From contig CAJJDP010000004.1 in assembly GCA_905182995.1 (NCBI GenBank), forward strand, positions 415,186 to 479,185: DNA of 64,000 nt, in the 5' to 3' direction. How positions within the stretch are numbered: the first letter of the stretch is position 1; each line of letters starts with the position of its first letter. The DNA is from Paramecium octaurelia. Taxonomy: Eukaryota; Ciliophora; Oligohymenophorea; Peniculida; Parameciidae. Positions 13,101 to 24,724 of this stretch are shown here, piece by piece. Position numbers and translations under genes: made by a program. Under the pieces are notes generated by a model. That model did no database searches, was not told where the DNA came from, and saw only the letters and a program-made list of their open reading frames with translations.

Positions 13101-15175
13101 ATGAAATCTTGTTCATTTAGGATATCACCAATTAATCTATCTTAATTAGCTTCATTTAACTTTGATTGTGAATTTTAAAATGATGATGAATTATGTTTAA
13201 ATTAAGTTCCTTGTCGAATGAATTAGCTTTTTTATTTTAATATGGGTGGAGATTGAAATGATTATGAACCATTATTATTATTCGATATATCTTTACTACT
13301 ATCATGTGTATTTTATTAGTGATTAGATTTAGCAGCAAATGACTAATCGAAAATGAATCTAGAGCTCTTTTTCTTTCCTATTCCATTAGCTAATTTTGGT
13401 TCTTATTACTTGAAATCAGAAAGAGTGTCTTTTCTCATAAATTATAATTTCTTTATTTATTTTGTGGATACAAATGACTCTTATGAACTTCTTAAATCAG
13501 GTACTCTTTTTTCTTGGATTAGCATTTCAATATCCAAGGTTTTCATTTCATCCTATGTTTATTAACGATTAGTGTCTATCAACATTTTATCGCAATTGGT
13601 TTTCTGTTAAGGTGAAGCCTTAGTTACAAGATCTTTCAGTTTATCATAATTAAATTGATAGTTTTTAAAGTTCTATACCAATTAAACAACCTTTGGTGAT
13701 TCTTTGAATAAATGTTAAGGATTTTCAAAGACGATAATATCTGTTTAAATTAGGTCCAAAATGTTTTGAGGTGCTAAAGCCAAAAAGCCACTTATATTTT
13801 ATTTGTTGCTATTATGTTTCATGAGTCTTAATTAAATTGATGCTGGTATTAAATTCAGACTGAATTTCTTTTTTATTGGCATCAATATCTTTCTTTCGTT
13901 CTAAGATGTAATGGTTACATGATTATATTCAGTATTTATTTTCTAATCAGATTATTTTTAATCTTTTAATGCTTATTAAATTTAGTGTTTTTCAAATAAC
14001 TAATTGTTATACAATAATATACAAAAATACCATATCTTTTCTACCAATAATAATGCTTATGGAAAGATCAATAAGCAATAAATCAAACTATCAAAAAAGT
14101 AATCAGGTTGAGTTAGAGATGAGTATATGATATTAGGAATAAAACATATTGAAAATAATACTCCACATAGACACACGATTTAAGTGTGGAAATCTCTTAA
14201 CCAACTTTATGATTAAAAGCTTCGCTTATTAAGATTTGTTTATACATAACGGCAATCATCTCCAACTCTTATAGCCATTCCAAAAATCCAATCCGCTCTG
14301 TCCATAATTTCACCCCTCATTATCATATTCTTCTTATTGAAAGAGGTGGCTTTGGGATCGTTTTTCAACTTAATACTTCCAGTAATACTTTCTTATACAG
14401 AGAAAGAGATGGAGCCATTTAATTTAGTTATGAAATCCATAATATTACCTTTAGAATTGTGATTCACATTCACAAAGGTGCATGGACAAGGAACACGCAA
14501 TTCATAATCAGCAAGCACTTATTCCTGACTTGAATCGAGAATCAAAAGATCAGCAGGACTTTGCTTTCCATGTTTTAAACAGACTATCTATCCAACTTGT
14601 AATTCACACCACTTTATTGAGAGATAAGACTTAAATCTATTTAGTTGATATTTTTGTACTCAATATAATCTTAATTGTTGTCTTCCAACTTTTGGATTTC
14701 CTCATCTGAAATATTGGGAAACTTTTGGAAAATGCGGCATTTATTGTTGTTGATACTAGATTGTTATTTCCATCTTTAATAACTGATGAGCAAAAGATTA
14801 ATTAAATATTGCAATTTATCCAATAAGTAACAAATTAAAGTGAATAAAACTATGATTTGTCCTGTTGAATCTTAGGTATATGTATTCCCAGCTAAGGCTA
14901 TAATTAGAATAATCAAAATTATCAGATTCTCTGTTCTCAGAATTTTATCAACTAATTTCATTAAAATAAGATTAACCTAAAAGAAATACTATCATCTTTA
15001 CGCTGATTAGATTTATTTAATTATTTTAGATCTCAAAATTTACAAGCTTCTAGACTTCCCCATTCGAAAATTCAATCTACTCTAAATTATGTACAATACT
15101 TTAAAAATCTATTCATTTTCTTGTTGTTAAAACAAAGTTTTCTGAAGAGTCTTTTAAAGTTTTTTGGGTAACCAT
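7177..15175 (-). CDS. Guanylyl cyclase with N-terminal P4-ATPase-like domain
   Basis: A giant membrane enzyme of roughly 2,500 residues predicted to make cGMP. The N-terminal half (about 11900-15175) has the layout of a P4-ATPase, including an actuator-like stretch (QVGQIVCLKHGKQSPADLL near 14560). A multi-helix block and a first class III cyclase domain follow (about 9780-10310: TVLFCDIYQFDK, KIETVGKTYMAAGG, IGDTVNTTSR). A second membrane block precedes a second cyclase domain (about 7380-7870: TVLFADIAGFTKYS, FTIGDCYVCMG, IRIGVHTGKVLGGVVG). The first domain carries the purine-binding Glu of guanylyl cyclases. The second carries the two metal-binding Asp positions. This order is inverted relative to mammalian adenylyl cyclase and matches the known ciliate/Plasmodium guanylyl cyclase family. 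The ATPase catalytic motifs are lost (see findings). The start ATG at 15175 is plausible, but an early intron is needed. Confidence 0.9.
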
Positions 15176-15242
15176 AAATAGCAGTAAGAGATAAGGCGAT
15201 AAATTATTTTCATATAATATAATTATTTTTATATTAAACAAT

Positions 15243-16906
15243 ATGTAATAAAATTAAGAAGGGGATAAAGCACTTAAGGAACAATATTTGTAAGATCAAG
15301 TCGAGAAAGGTTTAGATGCTGATTAATGTGCCTAATTTCTAGTCTCTCTTAAACCTGAAGGTGGTGATGATATCGACAATTGGAGTCTAGATGAATTGAG
15401 TATATTCTATATATCAACTAATTAGAGTCGGCTATTGAGTAATTTAAGGAATCTCAAAAATAAGCAGAAGAATAATAACCCAATAATTCAGAAGATTAGG
15501 GCAATCTTTAATAAGCATAACCATAAGAATAGCCATAATAAAATTAATAGATAATTTAATAAAGTAATACTCCTGTCCTTGTGAATTGCTATTAAATTTT
15601 ACCAAATGAATTATCAGGTGATAATGTGTCTGTTAAGATATTGACGTAATTCAATGTCCTATTCTTAGATACAAAAAAGAGAGTGCCGGTTTCTTTTCCT
15701 CTTCATACATTGTATTCTAGATTGAAACACAACCTCAAGGTTGGATTGTTTTTAGAAGATATTCAGATTTTGAATGGCTAAGAGACTCATTGCAGAAATT
15801 CTATCCAGCTTTTGTTGTTCCACCTATTCATAAAAAGAGATCAAGGTCATTTGAGGACGCCTATCTTAATAAAAGGATGATATTTTTGCAGAGATTTCTG
15901 AATAGCATATTCAAATCCTATGAATTGAAAAGCAATGTAATTGTGAAGAACTTTTTGAGTTTAACATAAAATAATGAATTCAAAAAATTCCAAGAAGTAC
16001 AAATTTATTAATCCGCAAGAGTATTACTAAATCTGCTCCACCATAAACAGTACAAAGAATGTTTTCAAAGGATGGCCAAGTCAATTGTGTTGCTCCAATT
16101 GAAATACATCAATATGCCCATCAAACTTAGGATTACTTCTATGAAATAGATGGAGTCTATAAAAAAATTAGAGTTTTAAGCAAGAGTCTTAAGGAAATTT
16201 AATTATAAAATTCATTGAAGATCTATTGCGTAGGAGAGATATTCGCATCGCTATTTTAACATTTAAACAAATTAAATTCTATACTCCCAACTGGATAAGC
16301 ATAAGGTTTAGCTGCTACTTTCTTAAATTTGAATAATACCATGATTACATGGGGAAATATTATTGGAAAATAAATAGAATAAACAGAAGAATATTTAAAT
16401 AGTTTCTTTAAATATTAACAACATTATAATTCATCCATTAAATAAATATACGAAACCAGAGCTGTAATTTAATAAGATTTAGAAAAATTCAAGTCTAAAT
16501 TACATTATAAAAAGGAAAGATTATTTTAATTAGGAGATGTGTCAAAATGGGACCTAAGCAAAGATATTAAATTGAATCCCTAAGAATTGTTATAAAATAA
16601 AAAGCTTGCATTCCAAAATATGTGTGATTAAGAAACCAAATAAGAAATGGGAATGGAAATGTTAGTAGGATATTACACAAACTAAATCTTTTCACAAACT
16701 CAATAATTCTTTAAATAGCAATAACAAGAATTAGTAGGACATTTTATTAAATTTTGCTAAGTATAAGCTTTCAACATCACGGATGTAATTATTTATTTAA
16801 ACTCAAGCATCATTAATTATGGGCAGATGCCATAACGAATCTACAAAATAATTTATTAATTCAATAGCGGTAGACGCAGAAAGTAGTTGTAGAAAGTATT
16901 GGTTGA
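15243..16906 (+). CDS. Sorting nexin (PX-BAR)
   Basis: Endosomal membrane-binding protein. ATG at 15243 opens MQQNQEGDKALKEQ. A 26 nt intron (15400-15425) is followed by a Q-rich linker. The PX domain is clear (about 15600-15970): the phosphoinositide-binding RRYSDFEWL motif, a PP-loop (VVPPIHKKR), an RMIFLQRFLN helix and FLSL. The C-terminal half is a BAR-type three-helix region (NTMITWGNIIGKQIEQ, ERLFQLGDVSKWDL, LVGHFIKFCQVQA). After a 23 nt intron (16785-16807) it closes with HHQLWADAITNLQ, the usual end of SNX-BAR proteins, and TGA at 16904-16906. One more intron just before RRYSDF (about 15690-15721) is inferred from the frame change. Retromer-type recycling is family knowledge; the exact SNX orthologue is unresolved. 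Confidence 0.88.
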
Positions 16907-17590
16907 TAAATTGAGAGAATTTATTAATATAATTACAGTCATTCATCTATTTAAATTTTTAACATTAACATACACTCTTTTTATTTAAATTAAAGATCCT
17001 CTCAATTTTTAAATATGTTTTACTTCTATAAAATCAATTCAAAGCTTTGATATTTCTTTAGACATTATTATATTCTTAATATGATACATTAAAATATTAA
17101 GTCTTTTTGTAAAGTAATTCTTTGTTTAATATATCATTATTAAAGGACTAATTATCATAGAATTGATGGACTTTTTAATTAGTCAAGTAAAAATATTTAT
17201 ATTCTACTTAATGACCCTTTTAACATAATATCTACTTATGGAAAATACTAATTAATTCTATTAATAACTATAAAATTTACAGAATAGCTTAATTGTAATA
17301 CACTTATAAATAATAGGGAACCCAATTGAGTCCCGAATCTAAAATTATTATAAACTTCTTCAAGAATTATAGACCTAAAGCATATTGAAAAATCAATTAA
17401 TTCTAAATTCAAAGCTTCTCCAGAATAAACCTTGATATAGTGCAATAAATATAATCAATATAATCTGAATTTCTTTATTATTATCGTTCCATTAGTCTGC
17501 ATATTGATATCGAATTCAGGCTTTTGATTAATTCAAAATTAAATATGCTCCTGTTTCAAATTTCTTAGAATATTATAAAAATAAAAGTTT
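16907..17590. other. Intergenic region with an ORF remnant
   Basis: AT-rich spacer between the sorting nexin and lectin-like genes. On the minus strand 17155-17445 is open for about 97 codons and contains FRFGTQLGSLLF, but it begins directly after a TGA with no ATG and has no recognisable family. It may be an old exon fragment or a chance ORF, which is common when only TGA is a stop. Nothing else is seen here. Confidence 0.4.
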
Positions 17591-18763
17591 ATGTAAGAGA
17601 TCTATATTGGAGTTGATAACCCAAATTATCTAAAGTTTGATGATGGAGAAGTCTTAGGGGCATATCCTTTTCCTCACATAATATCAAAAATTGATGTCGA
17701 ATTCAACCAATCCCATGTTATTGGAGTCAATGTTACATACAAAGCTGGAAATGGATAATTTGTATTAATTAGATTTTATTAAGGTATCTGGTCAATCCAG
17801 TCTCAAGTTCAAGAACACTCCCGCTTATATTAAGACTTTTATTGTCCCAGAAGGTAGATAATTGTTTTTAAAATAGGCGATTTTTTATCTGAAATAAATG
17901 GGTGTTTTGAAAATGTCATCAATTCCATAGGATTTGTTACTTACAAAGGGTATAAGGAAACATTTGGAAATCCCATTGGGGTCTCATTTAGACACTTTTC
18001 ACCATAAAATACTTTCACAGCTGCAAAAGGATCCTTCGACAAATGGTTAAATTTTATTGCATTTAGAGTTGTACCATTACCACCATATGCAATGCAATAA
18101 TTTGTAAGTTATTTTTCATATACTTACTAGAATTCAGGAACCAACTAAAATCAATAGATGAATCAAGTTCCTCCATAATAACCCGTATAACAGTAACCAC
18201 CTCCATAATACCCTTATCCATCTAATAATTATCCACAATAACAACAATAACAACAATATCCACCTCAACCTCCTATTTAATAAGGATATGTGCCTCCACC
18301 TCCACCTCCTCCTATGTAATAAGGTTATGTGCCTCCTCCTCCTATGCCATAAGGCTATGCCCCACCTCCTCCTCCTCCAGGTTAATAACCATATACTCCT
18401 TATCCTTCTACATATACTCCCCCATATACAGGCTATCCAGGATAGTAACCATATCCTTATGTACCTATTTTCATTATTTTAGCCAACTTATTAACCATAC
18501 CCATAATAAAACTCCACAACCATAGTTGAGGTAATAGAAACTAATCCATATGGAGGTGGTTACAACTCAGGCTATAACAACTACTACAATTAAAGACCAG
18601 GAATGGGAGTTGGAGCAGCAATGGGTCTAGGAATGTTAACAGGAATGGCAGTGTCAGATTTGACTCATCATAATCATCATGGAGGAATTTATGACGTAAA
18701 TATATTTGGTATAAATCATTTCTTATCAAAGGAGGCCATCACCATCACCATCACAGATATTGA
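17591..18763 (+). CDS. Jacalin-like domain protein with YPP/Q-rich repeats and His6 tail
   Basis: ATG at 17591 (MQEIYIGVDNPNYLKFDDGE). The first ~160 residues are beta-rich with the spacing of a jacalin-type lectin fold (ENVINSIGFVTYKG, GVSFRHFSP, LNFIAFRVVPLPP); this assignment is inference from pattern. A 26 nt intron (18105-18130) precedes a low-complexity region of YPP, PPPPP and QQGY repeats. A 22 nt intron (18461-18482) follows, then a Gly/Met-rich hydrophobic stretch (VGAAMGLGMLTGMAVSD). The last intron (18709-18731, 23 nt) joins to a tail that reads GGHHHHHHRY before TGA at 18761-18763. The Pro/Tyr/Gly plus hydrophobic-Gly layout resembles YPPX-type proteins seen widely in eukaryotes. 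A carbohydrate-binding function is not proven. Confidence 0.75.
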
Positions 18764-19110
18764 TTTTGATATTATAAGATGGAAATTAAAATTTAATAAC
18801 ATTATTAGTAACCTCATTACATAACATCAATTCATATTTAATGGAAAAGAATTCAAACAACTTTCTTATAAAATATAAAATAATTTTTCCTTCCCCCAAG
18901 AATATCAATTACATCATAGAAAAATATTTCTAGATTTTTTCTTGAGGTTTTCCATTATTATAAGTTAAGTTCTAAATTATTTTCTATAATAATCTATTGA
19001 TTAGATATCTTTAACTATTTTAATGATTTACAAAATGTAGATATATATGAACATAAATTATACATATTATTAGTATTGTATAATTAATATTATAATAATA
19101 ATATTAGAAA

Positions 19111-19494
19111 ATGTCTAAAGGGTTCAATCTTAATTTAAAAAATTCTAACGTGATGACTTTTGAATAAGAAAATGAATTATTTGCTGGACAAAGTATAAAA
19201 GTAAAGCATTTCTAATATCTAGCTAAATTTTAAATTGGGAGATAAGTAATTTGATTTGGAGGTAAACAATATTTTCTCATAACAAGTTAGTTTAAAGTAG
19301 GATAAGATGTGGAATGGGCTAAAAAATGTGTTGCAGAATAATTAGATTGCGGAAGAAATGACTTTGTAATATAATTTAAAATACGTAAATAGGACTTGAT
19401 TTTTGAGGAAAAGGTAATGCCAGAATTCTTTTCATTAAATGATATTCCTAATTTAAAGGATCAATCATCAATTTAAATAAGAATGAAGATATGA
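19111..19494 (+). CDS. Small hypothetical protein, ubiquitin-fold-like
   Basis: Encodes about 110 residues from ATG at 19111 (MSKGFNLNLKNSNVMTF) to TGA at 19492-19494 after removal of two introns, about 22 nt at 19201-19222 and 29 nt at 19262-19290. The joined protein contains KLGDKQFDLEFKVGQDVEWA, then KKCVAEQL and FVIQFKIRKQDL. A strand-strand-helix-strand order like this is what a ubiquitin-like fold would give, but there is no diglycine end and no clear family. Both introns have the size and AT-richness typical of this genome and both restore one continuous frame, which supports a real gene. Function unknown. Confidence 0.6.
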
Positions 19495-19953
19495 TTCTAT
19501 AAATATAATGTATATACAATTAAATGAAATTGTTTCACTCAATTCTTTTATAAAACTTTGAACAAGTCTTACCTTATTTAATCTAATAATGATAAACCAA
19601 TATCAAATGTCTTAGATCTCCATAATCATTTAATTAATAGCCATCTTTAAACACTAACATATAGATAAATAATACAAGTGCAGATTAAAAGATTATATGT
19701 TTTGATTTTATTCAATTTTTTTAATTATAGAAGTTTTAAAATATTGAACTAAATAGGTGAGATTGTAGAATTACATTTTTTTTTACTCTTAAAATTAATT
19801 ACAATATTAAGATGATGATTTATTCTTAAATTTTATAGTATGTTAAGATTATTGAAATTTTAATATATCTATAAATAAAAAGTATATTGTAATTATCAAA
19901 CTTTGTTTTTCTCTTTTTATATGATAAACAAACTGAATAATGTAACTTAAACT
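19495..19953. other. AT-rich intergenic spacer
   Basis: Between two convergent units. It is strongly AT-rich with several T/A runs. I see no convincing ORF, RNA fold or repeat in it. Confidence 0.5.
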
Positions 19954-20352
19954 TCAACTTTAACATTTTTATTTTTGGTTACTAATAAATCTATAATCCA
20001 CACTAGCTAATTTTACTCCTGTCCCGTCCTAATATATTTTCTGTAAAGTTTCACCTATAATATTATGTTATTAGTAGACATTTTTCACTTTATTTAATAA
20101 TAAATTACTAAATTCATATTAATATTTCCTCATTACTAAATTTAAAGATTGAATACTATATCCCATAACTAATTAAGAAAGATCTTTAGAAGATAGAAAT
20201 TTATGAGGCACTCACCCAAATTCATAGAAATTAAATTATCCCTCTTCCAATCTCTTTGATACTGCTTCTAAGATTAACTGTAATAGAAGGTAGTAAGTTG
20301 TTCAGTTGAATTTTAATGGAATCAAAACATCAACAATTTAATCATTTATCAT
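19954..20352 (-). pseudogene. Conserved-looking ORF with two in-frame TGA codons
   Basis: From ATG at 20352 (MINDQIVDVLIPLKFN) a single frame can be followed to TGA at 19954-19956, about 133 codons, except for two internal TGAs. One follows LKFN (about 20302-20304) and one lies at 20212-20214 between FNFYEFG and VPHKFLSSKDL. Around both stops the reading looks protein-like, and the second context is natural for Trp (EFG-W-VPHKF), a single G-to-A change from TGG. No GT...AG micro-intron that would remove either stop is apparent. The C-terminal part (KYQYEFSNLLLNKVKN) is helical and unrecognised. Most likely a recently inactivated gene, less likely sequence error or recoding. Confidence 0.5.
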
Positions 20353-20405
20353 ATTTAATCTATAAATATTAATATATAAATGCTTGAATTATAAGTCAAG
20401 TTTTA

Positions 20406-21128
20406 TCATTTATATTTGAACAATTATGATTTCATGCTATGATATTTTAAAATTGGCTTTTCAACTGGAAAGACATTATATTACGGGCTGATTGGATGAT
20501 ATCCCTCATAAGGTTGAGCCTCAGAAACAATGGTTTTTGCTTTAGGTTCTTCACTTAAATAAAACCGTCCATATTTCTATGAGGAGGGCAAGTAATCATC
20601 TAATTTATTATCGCTTAAATTCATTGGATCTGATCTTAAGAGATATCTCTGGCTATATTTTCCATATCTATTAATGTGAGCTAAATTAAAAATCACTATA
20701 CCTTAAGTTGGAATTGGTTGAATAGGTTTGAAATCAGTAACTTACTAGGATTATTATAAAGATCTACCTTATGATGATATATTCTTGGTAAAACTAAACT
20801 TTAAGACTCTTTAATTAATTATTAATCACTTTCTTTATCTTTACCCATTTCTAAATCTGCATTCTTCCAGGTCATATCAATCTAAACTTTATGATTTTAG
20901 TGCTCTCACTTTATTTAAAATAGGTACCTTGATTCAATTTCTTTTGATAATTACCTTCGCCGTCATACATTATAAATTTTGCCATAGGTCTTGACTTAAG
21001 TGAATAATTATAAATACCCCAAGAATTTTTGTCTTAAGTTCTTTATATGTTCCATCCTGCTTTTACTTATTTATTTCAAACTATTCAATACACTTTCCAC
21101 AATTCTTGTGTTTATCCAATTTATCCAT
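20406..21128 (-). CDS. Hypothetical ciliate protein
   Basis: ATG at 21128 (MDKLDKHKNCGKCIEQFEIN) to TGA at 20406-20408, about 215 residues after three micro-introns. One of them (GTAGAT...CCTAG, 23 nt, near 20745-20767) joins RIYHHK to QVTDFKPIQPIPTQG. The joined protein is soluble, with a CxxC pair at the N-terminus and a C-terminal region rich in Tyr and Pro (NRYGKYSQRYLLRSDPMNL, EAQPYEGYHPISPQYN). The YGKYSQRYL type of motif resembles short ciliate/flagellar microtubule-inner-protein sequences, but this is only an impression. No family is assigned. The stop is 53 bp from the start of the broken ORF downstream on the same strand. Confidence 0.65.
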
Positions 21129-21365
21129 TATAATTAAATAAATTATATATATATAATAGATTTAACTTAATGGATATGATTTAGAATATCAACATATAAT
21201 GGAATTGTCTTTGTTCATATCAAATAATTTATTACTTTTTATTAGAAACTTCATATAAATTATAGAAATAATATATATAATAACAAATTGTAATATTAGA
21301 AAAGTAATAAATTAAAAACATCTTTAATCATTTATATTTATTTTCAATATATATCAACATTTTAT

Positions 21366-22570
21366 TCAAGCATCTGCTTTGTTTTGGAAAATTTTATTTT
21401 TTTAAACTCTTTCTTAAGAATCTTAATATTTATTGGAACTCTTTTTAAATGTTTAAAATGCTTTTGGATCGAGACTACTATTTGTTTTTGTTTTTGCAGC
21501 ATTACAAGTAGCTATGCCTACTTGTTCATCAAAAATTGGACTTAAATAATTATTAAATCTTACGTTATATTCGAAGAGTTTATTTATGTAGAGAGAATTG
21601 TAACAGAAAATCTTTTATTTGATTTAAACCTGTTTTAAGAATACTAAAGTCTCAAATCACTTTATAGGTTTATGTCCTATTGAGTTGTTGATCTTTAATT
21701 AGTTATAAAATTTTTAAATTCCATCATACTTTCTTATCTTCTATTCAATAAACCCATTTTCTTATAATGTTTTCTAATTATTTGATCAAGATCCTGAAAT
21801 TTTGGATTGTTTTAAGAGTCTTTCCTATTTTAAGAACTGCTTTGATTTTATTAGATTTTTTTATCTTCATCATTTTATACTGATGAGCATAGAGTTCTTC
21901 TTGATGTAATTGGCTTTTCAGAATATCCCAGAATCTCTTCATTTTCATCAATTTTATCAAACTTATCTAAATTTTTGAAACTCTATTTTTAATTAATATC
22001 CTATTATTAATTCTTAGTCTCCATTGTTTAAAGCTTTTCAATAATTTTTGAGTAACGATTTGATTTCATTTTTATTTTTTCCAATTCTTCTCTCTTATGT
22101 AAAATTGATTAATACCTGCATATATTAATTTGAATTCTGATCATTGATTGATAATTCCTGGTTCTTTTCTTTGATTTGAAGTTTAATATTTTCAATCAAA
22201 GGAATCATAGACTATTAAATCTTTTTACATGTTTAAGAATAATTGAATCTTTATAATAAAGTTATTAATACTTACAATTTAAGGCCTCGTCAAGTTCATA
22301 TTAATAAGAGCACCTGTTCATTTCTTAATCAATTTTATTTTAAACTTCTTTGGACTTAGAAAGAGACAATAAAACTCTACTGAACTTTTTCCCTTTTTAT
22401 GTTGTATTCAAAATTTTAATTGGACCATCGACAATCTGCTTTTATGCTATTAAACGCCTTTGTAATTGCTCTAGTTTAGGTTTAAATTGATTCGTCAACT
22501 TAAGGAAATCTTAAGTATACTATTTTCTTCTTTAAGTGTAGAATTCAATATTTTCGCTAGTTAATAACAT
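21366..22570 (-). CDS. Hypothetical coiled-coil protein
   Basis: ATG at 22570 (MLLTSENIEFYTQRRKQY) to TGA at 21366-21368, about 360 residues. Three micro-introns fit the frame: GTATTAATAACTT...AAAG (23 nt), GTATTAATCAATT...ATAAG (22 nt) and GTAAGATTTAATA...TTTAAG (23 nt). The N-terminal half is helical and charged (LEQLQRRLIAQKQIVDG, IKLQIKEKNQELSI, EELEKIKMKSNRYSK), consistent with a coiled coil. The C-terminal half is Q/N/S-rich and probably disordered. No family recognised. Its first ~537 bp are repeated at 23380-23916 because of the assembly duplication. Confidence 0.65.
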
Positions 22571-23378
22571 AAAATATTTAATAAGGGATAAATCAAAGAA
22601 CTATTATTCCTCATTATCTTTATTTCCTTTGCATATTATTGGTAATAGCACACTTTGATTCAATATTATACTAAATAGATGTTGAATAATGAATAAATAA
22701 GAAAAGTATTATATATCAATTGATAGGATTACTTTAAAAAAAGCAAAAATAAGAATAAATAATTAATGATAATAATTATAGTAAGAAAGAAATTAAAACC
22801 ATAAATGAACAGTATTCGACTAAGAAATGAATGATCTATAGTTTCTATAAACTTATTATTTGATGCTCATAATGAATTTTCTGAATACCTGAATGAATTT
22901 ACTTAATATATAAGCAATCAAATTGTTAAGAAGGAAGAAGTGAATGAATCATAAAATTAAAGTATAAAAATCAAAGGAAGAATAAAATAATCTTTAGGAA
23001 AGTAAGAATTCAATTAAAGCTTCTCTAAAGATGATAAATTTAACTCTGAAATGAAGGCAATTTTCATTTTAAGAGAGATGCACTTAAAGCTGATTAAAAA
23101 ACACTTGATTTCAATAATTCTTTGAAATAAGAGTATTTAATCCAATAATAATTATTTTCAGAGTAATTATAAAATTACTCAATAAATATTTAGCAATTCC
23201 TAAATGGCATTATGATTTAATTTACTTAGAAATAGAAATAATATCACTTGGGAATAAGAAAGTGTTAGCTCATTACCTAATAATTAATCAGTAACATGTT
23301 CGATGATTAAAGAATCCAATCATATTGGTTCGCATAATTAAAGAGAGTGGGCTAATAATTCTTATTCCTTTACAAAAA
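22034..23378. repeat. Direct repeat copy A (assembly duplication)
   Basis: 1345 bp that recurs at 23380-24724 with a constant offset of 1346; every segment I compared matches base for base. The two copies are separated by one N. It covers the 5' part of the coiled-coil gene and the 5' part of the following plus-strand gene. Best explained as overlapping contig ends joined with a placeholder N rather than a biological duplication. Confidence 0.9.
22805..23378 (+). CDS. Truncated duplicate of the 24151-24788 gene
   Basis: Same sequence as 24151-24724. It starts at ATG 22805 and is cut by the N at 23379, which removes the last ~64 bp of the gene. It should be ignored as an independent gene. Confidence 0.7.
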
Positions 23379-23379
23379 N
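23379..23379. other. Single ambiguous base (N) at a contig join
   Basis: The only non-ACGT character noticed in the window. It lies exactly between the two copies of the perfect direct repeat. Confidence 0.95.
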
Positions 23380-23916
23380 CTTTTCAATAATTTTTGAGTA
23401 ACGATTTGATTTCATTTTTATTTTTTCCAATTCTTCTCTCTTATGTAAAATTGATTAATACCTGCATATATTAATTTGAATTCTGATCATTGATTGATAA
23501 TTCCTGGTTCTTTTCTTTGATTTGAAGTTTAATATTTTCAATCAAAGGAATCATAGACTATTAAATCTTTTTACATGTTTAAGAATAATTGAATCTTTAT
23601 AATAAAGTTATTAATACTTACAATTTAAGGCCTCGTCAAGTTCATATTAATAAGAGCACCTGTTCATTTCTTAATCAATTTTATTTTAAACTTCTTTGGA
23701 CTTAGAAAGAGACAATAAAACTCTACTGAACTTTTTCCCTTTTTATGTTGTATTCAAAATTTTAATTGGACCATCGACAATCTGCTTTTATGCTATTAAA
23801 CGCCTTTGTAATTGCTCTAGTTTAGGTTTAAATTGATTCGTCAACTTAAGGAAATCTTAAGTATACTATTTTCTTCTTTAAGTGTAGAATTCAATATTTT
23901 CGCTAGTTAATAACAT
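23380..23916 (-). pseudogene. Truncated duplicate of the 21366-22570 gene
   Basis: Identical to 22034-22570, the 5' part of the coiled-coil gene, with its ATG at 23916. It is interrupted by the N and is an artefact copy, not a decayed gene. Confidence 0.7.
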
Positions 23917-24724
23917 AAAATATTTAATAAGGGATAAATCAAAGAACTATTATTCCTCATTATCTTTATTTCCTTTGCATATTATTGGTAATAGCACACT
24001 TTGATTCAATATTATACTAAATAGATGTTGAATAATGAATAAATAAGAAAAGTATTATATATCAATTGATAGGATTACTTTAAAAAAAGCAAAAATAAGA
24101 ATAAATAATTAATGATAATAATTATAGTAAGAAAGAAATTAAAACCATAAATGAACAGTATTCGACTAAGAAATGAATGATCTATAGTTTCTATAAACTT
24201 ATTATTTGATGCTCATAATGAATTTTCTGAATACCTGAATGAATTTACTTAATATATAAGCAATCAAATTGTTAAGAAGGAAGAAGTGAATGAATCATAA
24301 AATTAAAGTATAAAAATCAAAGGAAGAATAAAATAATCTTTAGGAAAGTAAGAATTCAATTAAAGCTTCTCTAAAGATGATAAATTTAACTCTGAAATGA
24401 AGGCAATTTTCATTTTAAGAGAGATGCACTTAAAGCTGATTAAAAAACACTTGATTTCAATAATTCTTTGAAATAAGAGTATTTAATCCAATAATAATTA
24501 TTTTCAGAGTAATTATAAAATTACTCAATAAATATTTAGCAATTCCTAAATGGCATTATGATTTAATTTACTTAGAAATAGAAATAATATCACTTGGGAA
24601 TAAGAAAGTGTTAGCTCATTACCTAATAATTAATCAGTAACATGTTCGATGATTAAAGAATCCAATCATATTGGTTCGCATAATTAAAGAGAGTGGGCTA
24701 ATAATTCTTATTCCTTTACAAAAA
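23380..24724. repeat. Direct repeat copy B (assembly duplication)
   Basis: Second copy of 22034-23378. Sequence to the right continues smoothly into the complete 3' end of the plus-strand gene, while sequence to the left of copy A continues into the complete 3' end of the minus-strand gene. One true copy would therefore reconstruct both genes intact. Confidence 0.9.

Noticed and set aside
22034..24724. Real tandem duplication of two genes
   Set aside because: Copies appear identical and are separated by exactly one N, with each flank completing only one gene; an assembly artefact is far more likely.
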